This document shows, piece by piece, positions 56,867 through 64,000 of a stretch of 64,000 bases of DNA; position 1 is the first letter of the stretch, and each line of letters begins with the position of its first letter. The stretch comes from Cellulomonas composti. GTDB lineage: Bacteria; Actinomycetota; Actinomycetes; Actinomycetales; Cellulomonadaceae. A model generated the notes under the pieces. It worked only from the letters and a program-made list of their open reading frames with translations. It did not search any database and was not told the DNA's origin. Position numbers and translations under genes: made by a program. The DNA is taken from NCBI RefSeq assembly GCF_007990245.1, contig NZ_BJWG01000010.1, positions 87,260 through 151,259 on the forward strand. Direction: 5' to 3'.

Positions 56867-59854
56867 TCAGTCCTCGGTGGGCGGTTCGCCGCAGACGATC
56901 GCGTTCTGCGCGCGGTACTTCGTCGTGCGCGAGCTCGTGTCCTTGAGCTCGTCGCCGAGGTACAGCTTGCGGGTGACCGTGACCGTGAAGCCAGGGTTGC
57001 CGGCGGACTGCGCCGTGCAGGTCGACGACTGCGAGTAGACCGTCGTCGGCTGGACCACGCCCGAGCGTCCGCTCGTCGACGACTCGACCGTCCAGTACTT
57101 GGTGCCCCAGATCCGCACATAGGCGCGGCCGTCCGCGACCCAACCCTGCACGAGGGCTCCGTAGGGGGTGGTGTTCTTCCACACCATGTCGATGCTGCCC
57201 GTGAAGATCGTCGCCTCGCGGCCCTCGGGATAACGCTGGAACCACTCGGAGTGGGGCGTATGGTCGACGTCCTCCATCCCCGCGAAGTACGCCGCGTTGA
57301 ACGTCGTCGTCGAGACCTGCGAAAGTCCGCCGCCCCAGGCGTCGGTGTGCTCACCGTTGACGATCGCCCCGGCCTGGACGAAGCCGTGCGCGGCGTCGAT
57401 CGGGCCCAGAGCGTCGGTCAGGCTGAACGACTCCCCGGGCCGCACGAGCACGCCCGTGATGTTCGCCAGGCCCTGCGCGATGTTGCCCGTGCGTCGCGGC
57501 TCGCTCGTCAGCGGCGTGGAGAACTCCGAGACGATCTCCTTGATGCCGAGCTTCTCGAGCGCCTCGGTCGACTCCTTCGGGTCGGTCTCCGAGAGCGCCA
57601 CCTCCGCGGTGCGCTCGCCGGCCGTGCTGGCCTGCTCGATCGCCGCCGCGAGGTCGTCGGGCGCGATCGTCGTGCCCGGCACACCCGGGACCAGGACGGG
57701 CGCGCCGTTCTTGAACTCGAAGCTCGCGTCCTGCGCCGCAGTCAACAGGTCCGGCAGCTGGGCGATGACCTGCGCCGTCAACGCCTCGCCGTCGATCTGC
57801 AGCTCGAGCTCGCCGTCCTTCGCGACCATCGACGTGGCCGCGCCGACCGCCTCGGGCTGCAGCACCGCGAGCCGACCCTCGACCTCGACCGAGACCGGCG
57901 CCTTGACCAGCGGCTCTGCGACGTCGGCGAGCGCCGCCTGCGTCTCGTCCTGCGTGATCTCGGGCTCGACGACGACGGTCGGCAGCTCCAGCGGGCGCGC
58001 CGCGACGAGCCACTGCGTGCGCAACGCGTCCTGGGCACCCGATGCGTCGAGCGCCCAGCCGTCGACCGCATCCGTCGCCTGGGCCGTCCCGTCGACGAAC
58101 AGCACGGTGCCGTCGACCGGGTCCTGCACCAGCGACTCGGCCAGTCCGCTCACGGCGGTGTCCAGCGCGGTGGCGTCCACCTCGGTCACCGGGTCCTGCT
58201 CGCCCAGACCGGCGACCTGACGCCACAGCAGGGCCGGGTCCATCAGGTCGACGCCGACGATCTGGTCGACCGTCGCCCGGGCGTCGAAGCTCAGCCCGGC
58301 GTCCGCCGGGTCGATGCTGGCCTTGACGTCCTGCGCGACGACCTGGATCGGGTCGCTCGTCGTCTTCGCGAGCTCGTCCTGCAGCCGCGCGACGGCCTCG
58401 TCGCCGCTCAGTCCGCCGATGTCGACCCCCGCGACCGTCGTGCCACGCGGCACCCGGTCGGAGGTCGCGTAGCTCGCCGCGACGTACGCGCCGACGAGCA
58501 CGACGAGCACGCCCACACCGATCAGCGCGCGGCGCCCCCACCGGACCCGCTTCTCCGGCTCGAAGTCGTCGAGCACCGACGCCTCTCGCGGTGCGGGCGG
58601 GATCGGACCGCCGGTGACGTACGGCTTGCCGGACGGCGCCCCGGCCGTCGACGACTCCTGCCTCGGCGCCGCCTGAGCAGGCACGGCCCTCGTCGGCACG
58701 GCCTGCGTCGGTACGGCCTGCGTCGGTACGGCCTGCGTCGGCACGGCCTGCGTCGGCACGGCCTGCGTCGCAGGCTGCGGCGCGATCTTCTCGGTCGGGG
58801 TCGTGTCGACGGCGGACTTCGCGACCGAGGCGGACTCGCTCGACGCCGCTCCCGTCGCCGCGCCGGGCGCGCCGGCCGGGAGCACCGCGGTCCGCGCGTT
58901 GCGCGGGAGCGACGCCGCGACCGCCGCCTGTGCGAGCAGCTCGATCGGGTCGTCGACCCGCGGCGTGTAGGCCCGCGCCGTCTGCTCCACGACAGCCTGG
59001 GGCGCGCCGCCCACCTGCTCGCCCTCGTCGACAGGTTCCGACTCATCGGCAGGCTCGGCCTCGTCGGCGGGCTCGGCCTCGTCGGCAGACTCGGCCTCGT
59101 CGGCAGGCGCGACGTCGTCCGGCGTGACCTCGACAACGGACTCCCCGTCGTCGACCGGCTCAGCGTCGTCGTCAGACCCCGCCTCATCGACAGGCTCAGC
59201 GTCGTCGTCAGACTCCGCCTCATCGACAGGCTCAGCGTCGTCAGGCTCAGCGTCGTCGTCAGACTCCGCCTCATCGACCGGCTCGGCGTCGTCGTCAGAC
59301 TCCACCTCATCGACAGGCTCAGCGTCGTCGCCGGACTCCACCTCATCGACAGGCTCAGCGTCGTCGCCGGACTCCGCCGCGTCGTCGGACTTGGCCGCGT
59401 CGACCGGCTCCGTGGCGTCGTCAGCTTCCGCTGCATCGACCGGCTCGGCCTCGTCGTCAGGCTCGGTCTGCTCGTCGGACTCGGCCGCGTCAACCGGCTC
59501 GGGCTCGTCGTCAGACCCAGCCTCGCCCTCGGGCTCTGCCGCGTCGGAGTGCTCTGCCTCGTCGGAGTGCTCTGCCTCGTCGCCAGCGTCAGCCTCGTCG
59601 ACCGGCTCGGGCTCGTCGTCGGACCCCGCTTCGGCGTCGGGGCCGGCGTCGTCGACCGGCTCTGCCTCGTCGTCGGACTCCGCCTCGTCGACCGGCTCCG
59701 CGTCGTCGGACGCCTCGGGAGCCGCCGGCTCGTCGGGCTCGTCGGTGGGCGCGGGAGGCGTCGTCGAACCGCCCCATACGGGCCAGACGACGTCGTCCGA
59801 GGACGTGTCGGCGCCCTCGGGGTTCGTCGCGGTGTCGTCGGTGCGGTCGGTCAT
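56867..59854 (-). CDS. Large membrane-anchored VanW-family protein with acidic repeats
   Basis: 995 residues. Residues 1 to about 275 are intracellular and built from acidic units such as AEPVDEAESDDD (almost no basic residues). Near 361-391 the pentapeptide TQAVP is repeated six times, then one membrane helix follows (ALIGVGVLVVLVGAYVAASY, about 441-463). Outside, two peptidoglycan-binding-like (PG_binding_4) regions cover about 475-760, and a VanW domain covers about 776-923 (RRTGNIAQGLANITGVLV, LRPGESFSLTDALG-like, GGGLSQVSTTTFNAAY). VanW proteins are thought to act on the cell wall; the exact role is unknown. Two cysteines in the tail (SSTCTAQS, IVCGEPP) may pair. Confidence 0.85.
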   Translation of the reverse strand: MTDRTDDTATNPEGADTSSDDVVWPVWGGSTTPPAPTDEPDEPAAPEASDDAEPVDEAESDDEAEPVDDAGPDAEAGSDDEPEPVDEADAGDEAEHSDEAEHSDAAEPEGEAGSDDEPEPVDAAESDEQTEPDDEAEPVDAAEADDATEPVDAAKSDDAAESGDDAEPVDEVESGDDAEPVDEVESDDDAEPVDEAESDDDAEPDDAEPVDEAESDDDAEPVDEAGSDDDAEPVDDGESVVEVTPDDVAPADEAESADEAEPADEAEPADESEPVDEGEQVGGAPQAVVEQTARAYTPRVDDPIELLAQAAVAASLPRNARTAVLPAGAPGAATGAASSESASVAKSAVDTTPTEKIAPQPATQAVPTQAVPTQAVPTQAVPTQAVPTRAVPAQAAPRQESSTAGAPSGKPYVTGGPIPPAPREASVLDDFEPEKRVRWGRRALIGVGVLVVLVGAYVAASYATSDRVPRGTTVAGVDIGGLSGDEAVARLQDELAKTTSDPIQVVAQDVKASIDPADAGLSFDARATVDQIVGVDLMDPALLWRQVAGLGEQDPVTEVDATALDTAVSGLAESLVQDPVDGTVLFVDGTAQATDAVDGWALDASGAQDALRTQWLVAARPLELPTVVVEPEITQDETQAALADVAEPLVKAPVSVEVEGRLAVLQPEAVGAATSMVAKDGELELQIDGEALTAQVIAQLPDLLTAAQDASFEFKNGAPVLVPGVPGTTIAPDDLAAAIEQASTAGERTAEVALSETDPKESTEALEKLGIKEIVSEFSTPLTSEPRRTGNIAQGLANITGVLVRPGESFSLTDALGPIDAAHGFVQAGAIVNGEHTDAWGGGLSQVSTTTFNAAYFAGMEDVDHTPHSEWFQRYPEGREATIFTGSIDMVWKNTTPYGALVQGWVADGRAYVRIWGTKYWTVESSTSGRSGVVQPTTVYSQSSTCTAQSAGNPGFTVTVTRKLYLGDELKDTSSRTTKYRAQNAIVCGEPPTED

Positions 59855-59999
59855 CCGGAATCCCTCGTCGTCGCTCGTGCGCCCGCGAGTCTACGTCGCG
59901 ACTCTGTCGGATCCGACCGTTCTGCGGCGTACGCGCGGGGCGCGTTGCGAATCTCCCGCGACCGGGCACACGACGCACACCGCGCGCGCACGACCTGCG

Positions 60000-60488
60000 T
60001 CAGCGTACGGCGCGCAGTCGCCCGTCGAGGTGCACGAGACCGCCCGCACCTGCGGCTCCGCGACGCGCGACGAGCACGCGGCCGACGACGACGTCGTGGT
60101 CCCCGGCCCGGTGCACGGCCTCGGTCCTGCAGTCGAACCACGCCGCGGCACCGTCCACCCAGGGCGTTCCCGACTGCGGCGCACCATGGTGCGGGACCCT
60201 GTTCAGCTGGTCCACCGCGGGCCGTCCCGGGGAGGACAGCCAGTCCGCGACGGACGCCTGATCGGCCGAGAGCACGGACAGGCTCCACGCATCGACGTCG
60301 TCGAGCGCCTCGCGCACACGCGCGTCCTCGTGCACGCAGAACAGCACGAGCGGCGGGTCGAGCGAGACCGACGCGACCGAGCTCACCGTCATCGCGTGCA
60401 TCGTGCCGCGCCAGGACAACGTCACGACGGCGACGCCCCCGGGCAGCGCCGCGGCGGCGGCACGGAAGCGCTGCGGGTCCTCGCTCAC
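60000..60488 (-). CDS. Flavin reductase family (DIM6/NTAB) protein
   Basis: 162 residues of the FMN-binding split-barrel type used by flavin reductases. FRAAAAALPGGVAVVTLSWR opens the domain, AMTVSSVASVSLDPPLVLFC is the FMN phosphate region, and DHDVVVGRVLVARRG is the final strand pair. The partner monooxygenase is unknown. GTG at 60488 overlaps the stop of the membrane protein gene (GTGA), so it is the last of the unit typA, mshB, membrane protein, flavin reductase. 145 bp separate it from the VanW gene; nothing is recognised there. Confidence 0.87.
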   Translation of the reverse strand: MSEDPQRFRAAAAALPGGVAVVTLSWRGTMHAMTVSSVASVSLDPPLVLFCVHEDARVREALDDVDAWSLSVLSADQASVADWLSSPGRPAVDQLNRVPHHGAPQSGTPWVDGAAAWFDCRTEAVHRAGDHDVVVGRVLVARRGAAGAGGLVHLDGRLRAVR

Positions 60489-60988
60489 GGCTCGTCGGGC
60501 GCTGTGCTGGACGCCGTACTGGAAGCTGTGCTGGAAGCTGCGGCGGGCGCGGGGACCGTCGCCGTCCCGACCGGTCCGGGCGCGGCGACCGGAGCCGACG
60601 AACGCTGTCGGACGGGCCGCGGCTCGTCGCTGAACCAGCGCCGCGGCAGCACCGCTGCGACGCCGACCATCGCGAGCGACCCGAACACCCACGTCCAGCC
60701 GAGCCACAGCCACCCGACCGCGCCGGACGGCACGAGCACGTCCCCGCCGGGCCCCTGCTGCGCGAGCGCCTGCACCGACAGGAACAGCCCACCGCCGGCG
60801 CCGACGAGGTTGAGCCAGCCGCCCCAGGCGCGCAGCGCGACGAGCGTGGCGAGCACGAGCGACAGAGCGAGCAGCAGCCCCCACGGGGGCGTCGCGCGGT
60901 GCGCGATCGTCCCGACGACACCCACGGCGACGCCGATGACGAAGGCGACCACGGCCCGGCCCAGGGCGCGGGGCGTCAGCGAGTGCAC
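60485..60988 (-). CDS. Four-helix membrane protein of unknown function
   Basis: 167 residues. Four hydrophobic helices (VVAFVIGVAVGVVGTIAH, LLLALSLVLATLVALRAW, LVGAGGGLFLSVQALA, LWLGWTWVFGSLAMVGVAAV) are followed by a Pro/Ser/Ala tail with a short SSTA repeat. Proteins like it stand beside mshB in other Actinobacteria, but no function has been shown to my knowledge. ATG at 60988 is 9 bp behind mshB, and the stop overlaps the flavin reductase start, so it is clearly part of that operon. Confidence 0.75.
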   Translation of the reverse strand: MHSLTPRALGRAVVAFVIGVAVGVVGTIAHRATPPWGLLLALSLVLATLVALRAWGGWLNLVGAGGGLFLSVQALAQQGPGGDVLVPSGAVGWLWLGWTWVFGSLAMVGVAAVLPRRWFSDEPRPVRQRSSAPVAAPGPVGTATVPAPAAASSTASSTASSTAPDEP

Positions 60989-60997
60989 GGCGTCACG

Positions 60998-61945
60998 TTA
61001 CCCCTCGACCTCGTGCTCGACCTCGCGCAGCCCGACGGGCAACAGCGCCCCGGTCAGGCGCGGCGAGCCCGGTGCGTACCGGTACTGCTCCTGCGGCAGG
61101 AGCGGCTCGAGCATCCCGAGACTGAGCGCGTAGCGGCCCTGCAGGGTCGGCTCGTCGTCGAGCCCGAGCACGCCCTGGACCTGCGTGGCGTGAGCCCGCA
61201 GCGCCGCCAGGACGCGCTCACGCACGGGTGAGACGTCGACCTCGAGGTCGACCTCGTGGTCGTCCACGACGACCGAGGCGAACCCGCCGTCGTCGACCGG
61301 CGCGAACAGGTCGGTGGTCGCGAGCCTGACGAGCGCGCGGCGCGCGGCGGTCGCCGCAGCCCGGGACTGCGCCGCCCAGACGAAGGCCGGGCGCACGCCG
61401 CGCTCCGCGGCCAGCTCGAGCGCACGCACCGTGACCTCGTGCGCGCGCACGTGGTCCGGGTGGCCGTAGCCACCGTGCGGCTCGTACGTCACGACGAGCG
61501 CGGGCCGACGGTCCACGACGAGCGCCGCGAGCCGCCCCGCAGCCTCGTCGGGCTCGACGCGCGTGAACGCACCCGACCGGCTGTGCCCCGCGACCGCGAC
61601 GCGGCCCGTCGTGTCCCACGCCATGCCGGAGTCCTCGTAACGGTGCGGCGCCGGCGACCCGGTCTCGTCCGGCAGCGTGTCGAGGAACGCGTGGTCGACG
61701 ACCCCGAGCGCGCGCGACGCGGCGGCGAGCTCGGCTTCTCGGTGCGCGGCGAGCGCGGGGCCGTCGCCCTGCAGGCGCGCGCCGTGCTCGCCCAGCACCT
61801 CACCACACTCGCCACGCGTGCACGTGACGAGCGTGACCGGCAGCCCGGCTGCCGCCCACGTGGCGAGCAGCGCACCGGTGGCGAGCGTCTCGTCGTCGGG
61901 GTGCGCGTGGACGGCCAGCAGCCCACCCGTCGCCGACGACGTCAC
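60998..61945 (-). CDS. mshB: Mycothiol synthesis deacetylase MshB
   Basis: Zinc-dependent removal of acetate from GlcNAc-inositol, second step of mycothiol synthesis. 315 residues. The metal motif AVHAHPDDET (H15 and D18) and the third ligand in YGHPDHVRAHE are intact; TCTRGECGEVLG is the typical following loop. It marks the organism as a mycothiol-producing actinomycete. GTG at 61945 lies 1 bp after the typA stop codon. Mca is a paralogue with a similar fold, but the length and position near typA favour MshB. Confidence 0.92.
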   Translation of the reverse strand: MTSSATGGLLAVHAHPDDETLATGALLATWAAAGLPVTLVTCTRGECGEVLGEHGARLQGDGPALAAHREAELAAASRALGVVDHAFLDTLPDETGSPAPHRYEDSGMAWDTTGRVAVAGHSRSGAFTRVEPDEAAGRLAALVVDRRPALVVTYEPHGGYGHPDHVRAHEVTVRALELAAERGVRPAFVWAAQSRAAATAARRALVRLATTDLFAPVDDGGFASVVVDDHEVDLEVDVSPVRERVLAALRAHATQVQGVLGLDDEPTLQGRYALSLGMLEPLLPQEQYRYAPGSPRLTGALLPVGLREVEHEVEG

Positions 61946-61946
61946 G

Positions 61947-63884
<1,938 letters not shown>

Positions 63885-64000
63885 GCGGAGCTCTTCTCGA
63901 GTTCGGGGGAAGTGACGGGCGCACCCGGACAGGCGGGCGGCGCCGGTCGATCCTACCCGCTCGACCTTTGCGCACGAACGGCGGGCGACCGGGAGGTCCC

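Noticed and set aside
59124..61133. Long open frame on the plus strand opposite the VanW gene, rich in Ser and Ala
   Set aside because: It is the complement of the acidic repeat codons of the VanW gene and of three real genes; composition is artificial and no family is recognisable.

Overview
The window is a single stretch of very GC-rich chromosomal DNA, densely packed with genes, many of which start with GTG or overlap by four bases (ATGA or GTGA). The gene set is actinobacterial: a mycothiol gene (mshB), a DUF3117 gene, a sigE/anti-sigma/htrA/tatB cluster, EfeUOB behind an IdeR/DtxR-type box, and DUF222-HNH and DUF559 proteins. Gene order repeatedly follows Mycobacterium tuberculosis: lpdA, deoD, pmmB, add, deoA, cdd and sdhCDAB as in Rv3303c-Rv3319; O-methyltransferase, sigE, rseA, htrA and tatB as in Rv1220c-Rv1224; dapD, dapE, LOG, folP2 and DUF3117 as in Rv1201c-Rv1211; mshB and typA as in Rv1165-Rv1170; dapC and fdxC as in Rv1177-Rv1178. 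Composition and protein flavour suggest Micrococcales, possibly Cellulomonadaceae; that is inference. No rRNA, tRNA, CRISPR array, prophage or complete insertion sequence was seen.

Layout. 1-7.6 kb: the 3' end of an acyl-CoA carboxylase biotin subunit, a Nudix hydrolase, the efeUOB iron-uptake operon, a transglutaminase-like protein and a membrane EEP-phosphatase. 7.6-10.1 kb: accessory DNA with two arrays of a 19-bp repeat in opposite orientation on either side of a frameshifted AbiEi-like/DUF559 gene. 10-14.3 kb: lpdA, purine nucleoside phosphorylase and a phosphohexomutase. 14.4-16.7 kb: a Thr-Glu-Pro repeat protein and a sigma/anti-sigma pair whose sigma gene is frameshifted. 16.8-28.9 kb: nucleoside salvage (deoC, add, deoA, cdd and a BmpA-type ABC importer), interrupted by a DUF222-HNH gene with its own repeats. 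29-31.5 kb: an M20 amidohydrolase and a mannose-1-phosphate guanylyltransferase. 31.7-35.2 kb: sdhCDAB. 35.3-40.2 kb: an APH-like kinase, two BrkB paralogues, a 2'-5' RNA ligase-like protein, trpS and tatB. 40.2-43.2 kb: htrA, anti-sigma and sigE. 43.4-50.4 kb: O-methyltransferase, pepA, DUF3117, a PIG-V-like membrane protein, a folP2-type gene, LOG and dapE. 50.5-51.4 kb: a small secreted-protein/lipoprotein pair lying between dapE and dapD behind a TetR-like palindrome. 51.6-56.8 kb: dapD, a lysozyme-fold-like protein, gltA, dapC, ferredoxin and a small SH3-like protein. 56.9-63.9 kb: a 995-residue VanW protein, a flavin reductase, a membrane protein, mshB and typA.

How the genes work together. 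The importer brings in nucleosides. Cdd and Add deaminate them, PNP and DeoA release (deoxy)ribose-1-phosphate, the mutase probably converts it to the 5-phosphate, and DeoC splits deoxyribose-5-phosphate into glyceraldehyde-3-phosphate and acetaldehyde. Citrate synthase and succinate dehydrogenase both carry CRP/GlxR-like boxes about 70 bp upstream of predicted transcription starts, suggesting shared control. DapC, DapD and DapE supply three steps of diaminopimelate synthesis. SigE, its anti-sigma, HtrA and TatB form an envelope-stress and export unit. At least thirteen starts have a TANNNT-like hexamer six to eight bases upstream and no ribosome binding site, which points to leaderless transcripts. 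Convergent gene junctions repeatedly hold short tandem repeats.
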